Positions 24,155 to 34,310 are shown, numbered from the stretch's first letter. The stretch is 35,104 nucleotides of DNA from Candidatus Aminicenans sakinawicola JGI OTU-1 (GCA_000493965.1 AWNV01000033.1:1-35104), one strand, 5' to 3'. The notes: a model not told the origin generated them from the sequence alone. Program-made: numbers and translations.

Positions 24155-24997
24155 TTAAAATATGGTTTCCGGCACAATGACTACATCATTTTCCATTAAC
24201 TGAATATCCTTCTTCTTTCCCTTGATAATATCCTTAACATTTACTTTTGTAGTTTTCTCATTTCCACTTTCATCTTTCCTCTTAATGATTACTCCTCCCT
24301 TGGATGCTCTTTCTGAAAACCCACCAGCCTGAGCAATAGCGCGAAGAAGAGTGGGAATGTTGGATTTTTTCACATCCAGAGCACCAGGATTTTTTACCTG
24401 CCCAAAAACATATACATAAACGATTTTATCGATCGGAACATTAATAATATCACTGGGCTGAATGGGAATGTTCAAATCCGGATCTCCTTTTAAGAACAAA
24501 CCATCTATAGAAATCTTTAAGGAAATGTTCGATCCATCTTGAGGCTGCCGCATAATAATTATATCTTCTCCCGCCTCATTCGTGAGGCCACCGGCTTTAG
24601 AAATAATGTGAAGTAATGTCTGCCGCCCAAGGATCTCGTAATGCCCTGGATTTTTGACAGCACCAAGAACTGAAACTCTCTTGCTTTGATACTCTTTAAT
24701 AAAAATTGTAACCTGAGGATTATGTAAATATTTTTCTTCCAGAAGCCGGCTTAATTTTTTCTCAAGCTCTACTTTAGTTAACCCTTCAACCTCTACTTCT
24801 CCCAACAAAGGAAAAGTAATTTTCCCATCTTCTGAAACGCGAACTGTCTTATTCAGTTCATCCTGACCAAAAACGCTAATTTCCAACAGATCCTTCGGTC
24901 CTATCTTATATTCTACTGTGTATTCTTGCTGAGGAAACAAATTTATTGAAAATAAAGCAATAAGACCTGTTAGAAGAAGAACTAATGTACTTTTCAA
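24155..24997 (-). CDS. Polysaccharide export protein (Wza-like, SLBB domains)
   Basis: Periplasmic/outer-membrane export channel subunit. A TTG start at 24997 with AAGGAG eight bases upstream is supported by its signal peptide (LVLLLTGLIALFSINLF). Residues 28-105 form the Poly_export domain (YKIGPKDLLEISVFGQDELNKTVRVSEDGKITFPLLGEV), followed by two SLBB domains (VSVLGAVKNPGHYEI from about 108 and VYVFGQVKNPGALDV from about 202). No lipobox Cys is evident after the signal peptide, unlike E. coli Wza. 64 bp separate it from the TPR gene. Confidence 0.93.
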   Translation of the reverse strand: MKSTLVLLLTGLIALFSINLFPQQEYTVEYKIGPKDLLEISVFGQDELNKTVRVSEDGKITFPLLGEVEVEGLTKVELEKKLSRLLEEKYLHNPQVTIFIKEYQSKRVSVLGAVKNPGHYEILGRQTLLHIISKAGGLTNEAGEDIIIMRQPQDGSNISLKISIDGLFLKGDPDLNIPIQPSDIINVPIDKIVYVYVFGQVKNPGALDVKKSNIPTLLRAIAQAGGFSERASKGGVIIKRKDESGNEKTTKVNVKDIIKGKKKDIQLMENDVVIVPETIF

Positions 24998-25061
24998 TTT
25001 ATTCTCCTTAATGTGACAAATTTATCCTAATTATAAGTCGAAAAAATATTATGTTCAAAAT

Positions 25062-26750
25062 CTATCTTTCTCTCCATCCTATGCCTATAATATTGACCGG
25101 CCTATTTACAGCTTCTATTTGCAAAGAATTTTCTCCCAATTCAGACTCAACAGGAATGGAAAGAATTTCAGTCTTCAAATAATCTTCCCAGATGAGTCGT
25201 CCATTAAAAAAGACAGTGATCAAAGGGATTATTCCTTTGACTCCGGGATTAAAATGCAGGTCTATGACTTTTTTTCTGCCATCAAGGATCAATGTTCGAG
25301 ATAAGCCTCTGCCTTTTTTTAATAAAACATCTTTGATTACTGCCTCTCTTGGAGAAAGAGTCCTCTGTATTCGCTCATTAATTTCGCGAATCCTTTCATC
25401 TGCATTCATTCTTTCATAATTTCGTCGAATCCTCACTAATGATTCAAGATTATCAGGGTCAACTTTAAGGGCTCTTTGATAAAATTCGCCAGCATCATAA
25501 ATGTAATCAATCTTTTGATAAGAATCGCCTATAAGATTCAATATCCCCATATATGTATCTTTCTTATCTTCAGGAATGACAACATAGCTCTTTTCTAAAA
25601 GGCGTCCTGCTCTCATGATTTCTCTATATCGATCCTGCTTGTAGTAAAGCAAAATTTCAAAATAAAGGTGATCCAGATCACTGAAGCTTTCTTCCAGTTC
25701 CTGTCCAATAAAATCACGATTTTTGAGATAAGACTCAAAATCGCCTAAGTCAGACAGTTGGTTTTCTAATCTTAAATAATTCTGCAAATATTTCTCTATC
25801 TCCTCAAACTTTTCTCCTTTTTCAATCTGACACTTAGCCAGATTTAATGAGGCTGATTTCTGGAGTTCATTAAACTCCGAATGGTCAATCGGACTATTTT
25901 GAGCTAAGAAGTGATAAAACTTTAACTGTTTAAGTATACCTAAACAGCTTCTAAAATGATTAAAAGCCTCTTGCAACCGAAAATAAAAATATTCATTCTC
26001 TCCCAAATCAAATTCTTCTTTAGCCTTCTCAAACTCTAAAAATTCGGCTTTCGCCAGATATTTCTGTCTTTGTTCAAGGTAAAGAGATTTCTCACCAAGG
26101 AACTTGGCATAAATTCTATAAATTTGTGGATCTTCTGGCAGAATTATTTCAATGACATTGTAATCCTTAATATTCATTGCCCAGAAGTAAAGGAGAGAGA
26201 GAAATCTTTCCTTATCTTTTCCGCTCACGATTTTTCTCATGATATCTAATGTAAAATTTTTATCTTCATCTGAAAGCTCAGGCCACCGGGAGAGAAATAC
26301 TTTTGCCACCTCGTAAAATATCTGGCTGTTTTCTCCTGCAAGAATTGCTGCCTTCTTAAACTCATCCTGAGAGCTTGTATTAAATGATGCAGAAAGATAA
26401 CTTAGATAAAGGAACGATTGAGCAAGGTTAAAGTGGGAAAAGTAAGAAGCAGGATTTATTTTTAAAGATTGCTTGAAGTTTTTTATTGATTCTTGAAGAT
26501 ATTCAATGCTCTGAGCACTGTTGCTGAGATTATCAAAGCCTAAATCAAAATAAGCTCTTCCTAATTCATAAAAAACAAGGTCATTTTCAGGGTAAAAGTC
26601 GATTGTTTTTTTAAGAATTATAATTTTTTTTTCGCTGTTTTCTACTTCTTGTGCTTCATTATACAGATGAATATCCCAATAAATGAGAATATCTACAACC
26701 GCAATTATAACAACAGCCAGTATCAAAACCATCCTCTTAAAATTGTTCAT
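25062..26750 (-). CDS. Membrane-anchored TPR protein of the exopolysaccharide operon
   Basis: The 562-residue protein has an N-terminal transmembrane anchor (MVLILAVVIIAVVDILIYW) and then extensive helical TPR-like repeats, for example PENDLVFYELGRAYFDLG, PASYFSHFNLAQSFLYL and YDAGEFYQRALKVDPDNLESLVRI. The last 100 residues (LILDGRKKVIDLHFNPGVKGIIPLITVFFNGRLIWE, NSLQIEAVN) read as a beta-sandwich appended to the TPRs. The start overlaps the polymerase-like gene by 4 bp (ATGA), so it likely acts with it; TPR proteins beside O-antigen-ligase-like polymerases are common in exopolysaccharide loci. Its exact role is not known. Confidence 0.82.
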   Translation of the reverse strand: MNNFKRMVLILAVVIIAVVDILIYWDIHLYNEAQEVENSEKKIIILKKTIDFYPENDLVFYELGRAYFDLGFDNLSNSAQSIEYLQESIKNFKQSLKINPASYFSHFNLAQSFLYLSYLSASFNTSSQDEFKKAAILAGENSQIFYEVAKVFLSRWPELSDEDKNFTLDIMRKIVSGKDKERFLSLLYFWAMNIKDYNVIEIILPEDPQIYRIYAKFLGEKSLYLEQRQKYLAKAEFLEFEKAKEEFDLGENEYFYFRLQEAFNHFRSCLGILKQLKFYHFLAQNSPIDHSEFNELQKSASLNLAKCQIEKGEKFEEIEKYLQNYLRLENQLSDLGDFESYLKNRDFIGQELEESFSDLDHLYFEILLYYKQDRYREIMRAGRLLEKSYVVIPEDKKDTYMGILNLIGDSYQKIDYIYDAGEFYQRALKVDPDNLESLVRIRRNYERMNADERIREINERIQRTLSPREAVIKDVLLKKGRGLSRTLILDGRKKVIDLHFNPGVKGIIPLITVFFNGRLIWEDYLKTEILSIPVESELGENSLQIEAVNRPVNIIGIGWRER

Positions 26751-28192
26751 TTCGTCTCTCTTTTCTTATAAAACGCTGCTGTCACAGTCAGAGAAAGCAC
26801 AACAGAAAAAAGGAGCATATTAGCCGGGATTTGGAGATTATAGTCGGTTATGCTGTGAAGCATAATACAGATAATCGAAATAATCCCTCCAAGGGCAAGT
26901 CCCTTCATCTCAGGATGTTTTCTTTCTCTCCAGACAAGGAAGGAATTTATTATCATATAAAGAATTCCACCGAGAAGCAAAATCATCCCTATAAGGCCGA
27001 GTTCCGAAAGATATTCAAGATAGTCATTATGAGCATGGTCGACGCGCACAAGTCTGCCTCCTTCCTCCATATCTGGATAAAGAGAGGGAAAAGTTCCAAG
27101 CCCTGTTCCAAATAGAGGATAATCTGCAAATATTCCAATAGTATTTTTCCAATAAATAGGCCTCTCTTCTTGAAGGAGCTTATCCAGGGCAAATCTTTCA
27201 ACCATAGCCCCTATTCCGATATAAAGTGAGATAAAAGTTATAAATAAAAATACAACTTTAAGAAAATTCTTTATCCATTTCTTCTGTTCCTCACTTCTTC
27301 CTAGATAAAGGGTTGTTAATTCAAAGAAAAGAAGAAGAGTAAAAATTAAGAGGAAAATTCCTGAACGAGACCTGGAAAATATGATTGCTACGGCCATGAC
27401 GATTATGCTTAAAGATATGAACAGGTTGGTCGAGAGCCCTTTTTCAGATAATTGAAGAAGTTTTCTTCTCCACCTCATGCCTCTCAAAGAAAAAAGATTT
27501 ATCCTGGCTATGATTAATCCAATGGTTAAGGGGATAATCATTTCCAGAAAACCCGAGAGATGATTTTGATTGACGAAAGTTCCTGTAACTGAATCTAAAA
27601 AATGAATTTTTTTATAAAATAAAATACGAGGATTCTTGTTATATAACTCGAACATCCCATAAAACGCCTCAAAAACCCCCATGGCTATCAAAACTGAAAA
27701 AATACGTATGATCTGCCGCCGCTCGGTCACTGTCTTGATGATAAGAAAGCCAAGAAGAAAATAAGAGAGGAGCTCAAGCCCTTGCTTCAGCGTGTGAGAA
27801 GGGATGAGAGAGAGACTCATAAATTTAGTGTTTAAAAAATCAGGGAAGAAATTTTTCTGAAAAGAGTAAGCACTTGGAGAAATAATTTTGACTAAAAATT
27901 CAGGAAGAGGGATGACCTGGATAAAAATAAAAATAAATAGACTAAAAAATAAAATCCTTGGCCATTTCATTGAAAAGGAAAGAAGCTTATTAGTCTGAGG
28001 CTTCTCCTTCATTACGAAATAGGCAGCTAGCATAAACAACACAGTAAGTTGAATTACTAGTATCGACCACTCATAAACGGAGGCAGCCGGAAGTGGACTA
28101 AACACAATCAAGCCCAAAATCCCATACTCAATGATTTTCCTACAGACTACGTCCCGTTTTTTACATTCCTTATTTTTAACTATTTCCTTCAC
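26747..28192 (-). CDS. O-antigen ligase / Wzy polymerase family membrane protein
   Basis: Predicted to polymerise or ligate lipid-linked sugar repeats in the periplasm. The 481-residue protein has about ten membrane segments and the Wzy_C region FVNQNHLSGFLEMIIPLTIG, followed by SRSRSGIFLLI, and the large periplasmic loop with GTGLGTFPSLYPDM and DHAHNDYLEYLSELGLIG, the classic HxxxD-type signature. Start is GTG at 28192 overlapping the wzc stop (GTGA). Cannot be told apart as ligase versus polymerase from sequence, but neighbours (wzc, initiating transferase, export protein) favour polymerase. Confidence 0.9.
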   Translation of the reverse strand: MKEIVKNKECKKRDVVCRKIIEYGILGLIVFSPLPAASVYEWSILVIQLTVLFMLAAYFVMKEKPQTNKLLSFSMKWPRILFFSLFIFIFIQVIPLPEFLVKIISPSAYSFQKNFFPDFLNTKFMSLSLIPSHTLKQGLELLSYFLLGFLIIKTVTERRQIIRIFSVLIAMGVFEAFYGMFELYNKNPRILFYKKIHFLDSVTGTFVNQNHLSGFLEMIIPLTIGLIIARINLFSLRGMRWRRKLLQLSEKGLSTNLFISLSIIVMAVAIIFSRSRSGIFLLIFTLLLFFELTTLYLGRSEEQKKWIKNFLKVVFLFITFISLYIGIGAMVERFALDKLLQEERPIYWKNTIGIFADYPLFGTGLGTFPSLYPDMEEGGRLVRVDHAHNDYLEYLSELGLIGMILLLGGILYMIINSFLVWRERKHPEMKGLALGGIISIICIMLHSITDYNLQIPANMLLFSVVLSLTVTAAFYKKRETK

Positions 28193-30480
28193 TTCCCCTC
28201 TGTTTGCTGCCCTTTTTCCCCATAATATTGATTTCGGTAATATCCATAGTAATCCATATAAAAATAATCTCCCTTTCTTGCTTTTAATCCATTAAAAACA
28301 ACACCGATTATTTTACCCCTGGCTCGCTTCACTTCTTTAACAGCATTTAAAAAAGGTTTACGAGTCAGCTTGTCTGCGTTAATAACTAAAATAGTAGTAT
28401 CAACAAGGGATGAAATAATTAGAGAATCAACCACTGCCAGTATTGGTGGCGTATCAAACAGGACAACATCGAATGCTTTTTTAACTTCTTCAATCATCTT
28501 TCTCATTTTCTTTGAATTTAGAAGTTCCGCCGGATTAGGCGGAATAGGACCGCTAGGCAAAACCCAAATATTTTTGATAGATGTTTTTTGTATTGCATCA
28601 TTAAGTTCTATTTTACCAGTCAAATACCCGCTTAATCCGCCAATATTTCTTGTTTTAAATATTCGATGCAGCCGCGGCTTTCTTAAATCCGAGTCAACCA
28701 CAAGAACATGCTCTTCAAGCTGCGAAAATGAAACAGCCAGATTAACTACAGTAGCAGTCTTCCCTTCCGAAGGTAAAGCGCTGGAAAAAGCAATGGACTT
28801 TGGAGGAGCATCGGCATTAGAAAGTAAAAGAGAGGTTCTTAAAGTTCTGTAATCTTCAGAGATAGAAAATTTAGGGTGGAGATGGTTGATAAGTTCAATC
28901 TCTTTTATTTTGGGCAGTATTTCCTCACTGACTTTAATATCTTTCCCGTACGAGTATCTATGTCCCAAATAATGGCTGAATTTTTTTTTCTTCTTCATAT
29001 CTTCCGGAGAAAAATAAGGAATAACGCCAAGAGAAGGAAGACCAGCCAATCTCTCTACATCCTCTGGCCCTTTAACAGTGTTATCTAAATATTCAAAAAT
29101 AAAACAAAGACCGACACCTCCAAAGATACCCATCAAAAAAGCCAGAAAAAGATTCAACTTCTTTTTTGGGGAAACAGGATTTTTTGGAATTTCTGCCTTA
29201 TCAATTATACTGACATTCCCTGCCTTTAGTCCCCCTAATTTTTCTGAAACAAGGGTCTCGTTTTGCTTCTCCCCTAAGGAATTAAGTAGGTTCCGCTTGT
29301 TCTCAACCTCTATTTTTAAGCTGTTATAAAGGATAGCACTTGAATTCATCTTGGCCACATCTGCCTTCTGCTTATCAAGCAGTCTTTTAAGAGAATATTC
29401 TCTTTTTAAAGCTGCACGATAGTCTGATTCAGCACCATCCGCTGCTTTTTGAAGTTCCTCATTCATGCTGTCCAGCCTCGATCTGAGCTTGATCATTTCA
29501 GGATAGCTGGATTTATAAATCTTACTCTTTTCTTCATATTCATTTTTTATCCTTGTGTAATCTGACCTGATCTGTTGAACAACCCGATTGTCAGATTGAG
29601 TGATAGAATCTATATCTAAATCTTTAAGCTCGAGGTATGTAGCTTCAGCCTTGGTCCGGTCTATTTGAGCCTGGGTGTAAGCTTTATTCAAATCAGAAAA
29701 TTTGCTTAAGACAGCACTCTCTGTGTTGCTTAAATAAAAAAGATTTTCCTCCTGGCCGTACTTTTGCAGCTCTCTTTCTTTTGCTGCCAAATCTTCTCTT
29801 AAATTGGCAATCTGATTGCTTAAAAAAACTGAAGCCTGCCTGGTTGTCGCATAACGTTTTTCAATGGAAAAATCTATAAATTCATCAGCCAAAGTATTGC
29901 ATATCTCAGAAGCCAATATGGGAGAGGTTGAAGTGAAACTTACCTCGACTAATTTAGTATCCCGGAGAGGTTTAACTTCCATGCTTTTTTGAAAATCTTT
30001 AACAATTTCTGAGTACGGATTTAATCGACTCAAGTATTCGGACCTATTATTTGCTCCATCTTTCTTGGATTTAATCCATTTTAAAGTTAAGAAATCTCCT
30101 ACAGAAGATAAAAAGCTCTTTTTCTGCTCTTTGTATGTTTCAAATTCAGGCCGCGAGAGAAGATTCATTTTCCTTGCTGTTCTTTCTGCCAGAGATTTAC
30201 TTTTCAAAAGCTCAAGCTGAGTATTAAAGAATCTTAAATCCCGAAAAACCGGCGACTGGTAGCCAAAAGTCTCATCAATGCTTAAGATTTTTGAAGTTCC
30301 TTCTTCTATGAGCAGAGTCGATGTTGACTCATATTTTGGTGTAACAAGGAAAGAAAATATTCCAACAAAAAAGATAAGAGAACCGGCAAAAGTTATAAGG
30401 ACCCATTTCCTCTTGACGATAACACTCCAGTACTCCATTAAATCAACTTCTTTCTTTTTCTCTCTATAATCCATTTTCAT
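28189..30480 (-). CDS. Chain-length regulator / tyrosine autokinase (Wzc-like)
   Basis: Inner-membrane protein of 763 residues joining a Wzz part and a BY-kinase part. TM segments lie near 27-47 and 442-463; between them is the large periplasmic coiled coil. The kinase has Walker A SALPSEGKT (567-575), Walker A' VVDSDLR (594-600), and Walker B VLFDTPPI (673-680). The C-terminus has a tyrosine cluster, Tyr739, 741, 744, 745, 747, 748, 752 and 753, the expected autophosphorylation sites. GGGAGAGG precedes the ATG. Dephosphorylation by the CpsB-type phosphatase in the same operon would reset it. Confidence 0.95.
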   Translation of the reverse strand: MKMDYREKKKEVDLMEYWSVIVKRKWVLITFAGSLIFFVGIFSFLVTPKYESTSTLLIEEGTSKILSIDETFGYQSPVFRDLRFFNTQLELLKSKSLAERTARKMNLLSRPEFETYKEQKKSFLSSVGDFLTLKWIKSKKDGANNRSEYLSRLNPYSEIVKDFQKSMEVKPLRDTKLVEVSFTSTSPILASEICNTLADEFIDFSIEKRYATTRQASVFLSNQIANLREDLAAKERELQKYGQEENLFYLSNTESAVLSKFSDLNKAYTQAQIDRTKAEATYLELKDLDIDSITQSDNRVVQQIRSDYTRIKNEYEEKSKIYKSSYPEMIKLRSRLDSMNEELQKAADGAESDYRAALKREYSLKRLLDKQKADVAKMNSSAILYNSLKIEVENKRNLLNSLGEKQNETLVSEKLGGLKAGNVSIIDKAEIPKNPVSPKKKLNLFLAFLMGIFGGVGLCFIFEYLDNTVKGPEDVERLAGLPSLGVIPYFSPEDMKKKKKFSHYLGHRYSYGKDIKVSEEILPKIKEIELINHLHPKFSISEDYRTLRTSLLLSNADAPPKSIAFSSALPSEGKTATVVNLAVSFSQLEEHVLVVDSDLRKPRLHRIFKTRNIGGLSGYLTGKIELNDAIQKTSIKNIWVLPSGPIPPNPAELLNSKKMRKMIEEVKKAFDVVLFDTPPILAVVDSLIISSLVDTTILVINADKLTRKPFLNAVKEVKRARGKIIGVVFNGLKARKGDYFYMDYYGYYRNQYYGEKGQQTEGK

Positions 30481-30502
30481 CTTGCCTCTCCCTATAAATC
30501 CA

Positions 30503-30534
30503 CCTAATCCTTATCCCTTACCCCCTAATCCTTA
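30503..30534. repeat. Degenerate short tandem repeat between wzc and the glycosylphosphotransferase
   Basis: CCTAATCCTTA occurs exactly at 30503-30513 and 30524-30534, joined by TCCCTTACCC and continued by ATCCTT. The 62-bp gap consists almost wholly of this C/T/A-rich pattern plus the wzc ribosome site. Confidence 0.6.
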
Positions 30535-30542
30535 ATCCTTTC

Positions 30543-31994
30543 TTAGTATGCCCCAATCCCAAACAAAACCACCGGAATTGTTTTCATCATTATTTCAAAA
30601 TCAAGCCTTAATGACCAGTTATCCAAATATTCGAGATCCAGTTTCATCCATTCGTTAAAACTTAGCTTATTCCTGCCTTTTATCTGCCATAGACAGGTTA
30701 GACCTGGACGCATCGATAATCTTCGTCTTTGCCAGGGATTGTATTGTTCTACCTCTTTTGGAATTGGAGGCCGTGGCCCAATCAAACTCATATGTCCAAC
30801 AAACACATTAAAAAGTTGCGGAAGTTCATCGATGCTGAATTTTCTTAATATCTTTCCTACTGGCGTAATCCGTGGATCCTTCTTCATTTTGAAAATAGGT
30901 CCCCCCATTTCATTTCGAGCTTCAAGCTCTGATAATTTTTTCTCCGCCCCTTTATACATTGTGCGAAATTTATAAAATTTGAATTTTCTACCATTTAATC
31001 CTACTCTTTTCTGTGTAAATAACACAGGACCTGAAGATGTCAACTTTATTATAACTGCCACAACAAAAAAAAGCGGGCTCACTAGAATTATGCCCAATCC
31101 GGATATAACTATGTCCATTGCTCTTTTTATAAAAAGATGTGATTCTTTAGCTACTGTGGTTTCAAAGGTTAGGAGAGGAATACCCTCAAGTTCTGTTTGG
31201 CGTGATCTGGCTATCTTCAGATCAAATAAATCCACAGCTATTGTTGCCTTGACGCCTTCTGTTTCGCAGGCATTAATTGCATTTTCCATATGGTTCAATC
31301 TTGATCTAGGAACTACAAATACAACTTCATCTATTGCATATGTATGGATAATCTGAGGAAGATTTTTAAGGATACCAATGACTCCAACACTGCTCACTTT
31401 CTCAACCTCTCGATAAGGTTCATCATCAATGGCACCCAATATTCTTAATCCCCACTCTGGATGGCTTTGTATTTTTTTGATAAAATTGGCAGCTCGCCTG
31501 CCCGTTCCGACAATAAGAAGTCTTCTGTAATTATAACCTTGCTTGCGCACATAGTGCATGACGAAAAAAACAACAATTTTTTCTAACAGCATAAAAGCTA
31601 AACTAACTATTATAAAAATGACAAAGAATATCCTGCTGACGAATTGTAATTTAAATAAAAAGATAACAGCGCCTAATGCGAGGTTTGCAAAAAATGATGA
31701 TTTTAGTATTATCCACACAATCTCAAGGAGTGTTCTTGTACGCATAGAGCGATACATCCCATTTATATAAAGCATAAAACACCATAGGAGAACAACAAAA
31801 ATGAACATGACTAAATAATCGCTTATCGATCCAATAGTGTCAGCGATGACTTGAGTGGAAGATATGATGTCTAATTTATAAAATTTATAAAAGTGCTGCC
31901 TTAAGAAATAAGATAGAAAGAGAGCAAGAGTCACGATGGATGCGTCAGATAATATTATTGCTTTTCTTGCCGCAGACTCTTTCTCTTTTAACAT
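30543..31994 (-). CDS. Undecaprenyl-phosphate glycosylphosphotransferase (initiating enzyme)
   Basis: Transfers a sugar-1-phosphate to undecaprenyl phosphate, starting each repeat unit at the inner membrane. The 483-residue protein has four N-terminal membrane segments (about 11-30, 58-78, 92-110, 122-145), a Rossmann-like CoA-binding/NAD-type domain (LLIVGTGRRAANFIKKIQ) and, after a further membrane helix near 290-312, the catalytic C-terminus: VLFTQKRVGLNGRKFKFYKFRTM, LRKFSIDELPQLFNVFVGHMSLIGPRPPIPKE and RPGLTCLWQIKGRN. This architecture fits WcaJ/WbaP-type enzymes; glucose or galactose specificity is not visible. AGGGAG precedes the ATG. Confidence 0.94.
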   Translation of the reverse strand: MLKEKESAARKAIILSDASIVTLALFLSYFLRQHFYKFYKLDIISSTQVIADTIGSISDYLVMFIFVVLLWCFMLYINGMYRSMRTRTLLEIVWIILKSSFFANLALGAVIFLFKLQFVSRIFFVIFIIVSLAFMLLEKIVVFFVMHYVRKQGYNYRRLLIVGTGRRAANFIKKIQSHPEWGLRILGAIDDEPYREVEKVSSVGVIGILKNLPQIIHTYAIDEVVFVVPRSRLNHMENAINACETEGVKATIAVDLFDLKIARSRQTELEGIPLLTFETTVAKESHLFIKRAMDIVISGLGIILVSPLFFVVAVIIKLTSSGPVLFTQKRVGLNGRKFKFYKFRTMYKGAEKKLSELEARNEMGGPIFKMKKDPRITPVGKILRKFSIDELPQLFNVFVGHMSLIGPRPPIPKEVEQYNPWQRRRLSMRPGLTCLWQIKGRNKLSFNEWMKLDLEYLDNWSLRLDFEIMMKTIPVVLFGIGAY

Positions 31995-32094
31995 CGTATT
32001 ACTCCCTATGCGGATAGTGTTCTTTTATCAAGATTTCTAGTAAATTCCATTAATAAAAATACTATAAGCATATGAATTGATGGATGAATTACGC

Positions 32095-32130
32095 TTTCTT
32101 TTTTTCACATATAAATGTGATAGAAAGAAA
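32095..32130. promoter_or_regulatory. AT-rich hairpin between GT4 and glycosylphosphotransferase genes
   Basis: Sixteen facing positions with one mismatch (TTTCTTTTTTTCACAT pairs with ATGTGATAGAAAGAAA, one G-T) surround the loop ATAA. It is 50 bp after the GT4 stop. It lacks a GC-rich core and a following T tract on the minus strand, so it may be a weak terminator or an RNA-processing hairpin. Confidence 0.45.
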
Positions 32131-32180
32131 ATCAAAATAAGATAGGATTCCAATAAAAATAATAAATGATACAGAAGTGG

Positions 32181-33290
32181 CTAAGATCCATAGACTACAC
32201 TCTGATACACTTCAAGTGTTTTCTCGGCTATTCTTTCCCAATTATATCTTTCGAATATTACGTTTAACTGCTTTCTTCTTTCTTCGTCTGTCAAAGGTTT
32301 ATCTACAAATTCTTTAATCTTTTTCGAAAGTTCCCATACATTTCCCACCTTAAAAAATCTCTCTCTTGGTAATTCAACGTTCCTATTAGCTGGAATGTTG
32401 CTTGCAATACAGGATAATCCATAGCTCATTGCCTCAAGTAAAACTATCGGTAACCCTTCGTAATAAGAAGGCAGCACAAAAAGTCCTGCATGGCTGTATA
32501 ATTCTTGCAGAGACTTTCCTGTTAAAAATCCTGTTAAAATTATATTATTGTTTTTGCTTGCTTTTTTTTCTAAATTCAAACTGTATCTATCCGGATGATC
32601 AGCTCTTCCAACTATAACCAGTTTGTAGTTTGTAATTGGGAATTGATTGAAAGCTTCAATTAAATCATGAAACCCTTTTTCCGGGACAAATCGACCCACA
32701 GATAGGATATACTTATTTTTAGCTAAATCGTACCTTCTAAGAATATCGTCGCATTTTGAAATTTGGGGCATAAGTACACCATTGGGAACAACTGTTACTT
32801 CTATGTGATAATTTCTTTTTATCTCATATGCGATAGTCTCAGAAATGGCTATCACTTTATTTGCAAAAATGATTCCCAAAAACTCACCTAATCTTAAAAC
32901 AAGCTTTCCAAACCAGCCCCACTTTAAATGCTTGTAATTAGATCCATGAGAAGTTACTACTACTTTCATTCCCAAAACTCTTGCCAAAGGAGAAAAGATA
33001 GCTGGTCCAATAGCTTGTATATGTAAAATATCGGGTTTATATCGCAAGGCGACAAAAACGCCAATAAATGTATGTAGGAAGGCTTCAAATGATTTGTGTT
33101 TTATAGCAGGAAGGGCAACCAATTTTACCCTTTTATAATTTTTTATATTTTTATTTACATATGGTTTTCTTGTGAAGACTAAAACTTCGCATCCTAACTT
33201 CACAGCGCTAACAGCTAAACTCTCACAATGTTTCTCTACTCCGCCTTGTACATTCGGAAAACCACGAGTCCCTAAAATAATTATCTTCAC
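32181..33290 (-). CDS. Glycosyltransferase family 4
   Basis: Retaining GT-B glycosyltransferase of 369 residues from a GTG start at 33290 (no good ribosome site; the start gives the standard MKIIILGTRGFPNVQGGVEKH). The GT4 features are the N-terminal GG-loop (NVQGGVEKH), KYILSVGRFVPEKGFHDLIEAF at the C-domain start, and the donor-binding LPSYYEGLPIVLLEAMSYGLSCIAS with the EX7E glutamates (EG...LE). Probable role: adding a sugar to the lipid-linked exopolysaccharide repeat at the cytoplasmic face. Donor and acceptor are not known. Deacetylase gene is 45 bp upstream. Confidence 0.92.
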   Translation of the reverse strand: MKIIILGTRGFPNVQGGVEKHCESLAVSAVKLGCEVLVFTRKPYVNKNIKNYKRVKLVALPAIKHKSFEAFLHTFIGVFVALRYKPDILHIQAIGPAIFSPLARVLGMKVVVTSHGSNYKHLKWGWFGKLVLRLGEFLGIIFANKVIAISETIAYEIKRNYHIEVTVVPNGVLMPQISKCDDILRRYDLAKNKYILSVGRFVPEKGFHDLIEAFNQFPITNYKLVIVGRADHPDRYSLNLEKKASKNNNIILTGFLTGKSLQELYSHAGLFVLPSYYEGLPIVLLEAMSYGLSCIASNIPANRNVELPRERFFKVGNVWELSKKIKEFVDKPLTDEERRKQLNVIFERYNWERIAEKTLEVYQSVVYGS

Positions 33291-33335
33291 TTTATTAAGC
33301 TACAAAATTAATAATTATCCCAAAGGGGAAATTTT

Positions 33336-34178
33336 TTATGTCATTTTTAATAACTTTCTTAAAGAATAAACTAATCGGCTTTCGAATATTCCAGATACTC
33401 TTACCTTAAATACAAATAATGGGCAATTTCTTATTCCAATTCTTTCTAATTCAAAGAGATCACTTCTATCATCTATTTCACCATTTTCTGTAGCAAGAGC
33501 ACCTTTATAACCTGATACTTCAACTAGAGTTTTTATCTGTTTGTTAAAATGATTTTTCTTTCCTTTTGGATAAGCGAGAAATTGAATTTTTTCATTGATT
33601 ATATTTTCTAGCTCAACTTTTGAATTAATAATTTCATCAGCGGCGCTGTTAATATCAATTTCTGTTAATACCTTATGAGTTGCTGTATGACTGCCAAAAT
33701 CAATTCCATTTTTTTTCATTATTTTAATGTTATCTATACTCAATATTTCTTCTCTTTCTCCTACTAATTTACTAATGAGAAAAATTGTCGCTGGTAATTG
33801 ATGTTGCTTCAAAATAGGATAAGCATTCAAAAAATTATCTTTGTAACCATCATCAAATGTAATTGCGATATTATCTATAACAATATTGCTCCTTTTTTCT
33901 TTATTATTTAAAAGAATATTCAAAGAGAAAACATTAAAGTTTTTTTTAATATACACTATTTGTTTCTCAAAATTTTTTGTTGAAACAGAAATATTTGAAT
34001 CTATTCCATCATCTCTAATTTTATGATACGTAAGAATAATAGTCCTATTTCGCTTTAAAATTTTCTTGCGAAGAAAGATGTAAAGCCCAACAATTCCAGA
34101 AAAGTATAATATTGAAGATAAAATAATACCAATTATCCAAAATATTCTATATTTAATTTCTTCAATATGCCTAATCAC
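33336..34178 (-). CDS. Membrane-anchored polysaccharide deacetylase (NodB/CE4)
   Basis: Predicted to remove N-acetyl groups from polysaccharide. The 280-residue protein starts at a GTG (no ribosome site seen), has a membrane helix near 14-36 (IIGIILSSILYFSGIVGLYIF) and carries the CE4 motifs: TYHKI, TFDDGYKDN (first Asp as base, second a metal ligand) and SHTATH with the two metal-binding histidines; LAYPKGKKNHF takes the place of motif 3. Notably AT-rich against its neighbours, which may signal local transfer. Within the exopolysaccharide run it may modify the product. Confidence 0.88.
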   Translation of the reverse strand: MIRHIEEIKYRIFWIIGIILSSILYFSGIVGLYIFLRKKILKRNRTIILTYHKIRDDGIDSNISVSTKNFEKQIVYIKKNFNVFSLNILLNNKEKRSNIVIDNIAITFDDGYKDNFLNAYPILKQHQLPATIFLISKLVGEREEILSIDNIKIMKKNGIDFGSHTATHKVLTEIDINSAADEIINSKVELENIINEKIQFLAYPKGKKNHFNKQIKTLVEVSGYKGALATENGEIDDRSDLFELERIGIRNCPLFVFKVRVSGIFESRLVYSLRKLLKMT

Positions 34179-34310
34179 TTTGTTTTTTATATCAATCTTT
34201 TCATCAAAAATTAACCAAAATCCTCATATTAAAACCTAAGTTTCGCCATTAATTTTAAAAACACATCTTAACTTGTTTAAATTAAGCATGTTACATTGTC
34301 TATAAATGTA

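Noticed and set aside
28370..28852. Plus-strand 160-residue frame
   Set aside because: It lies opposite the kinase domain of the Wzc-like gene, which has full Walker motifs.
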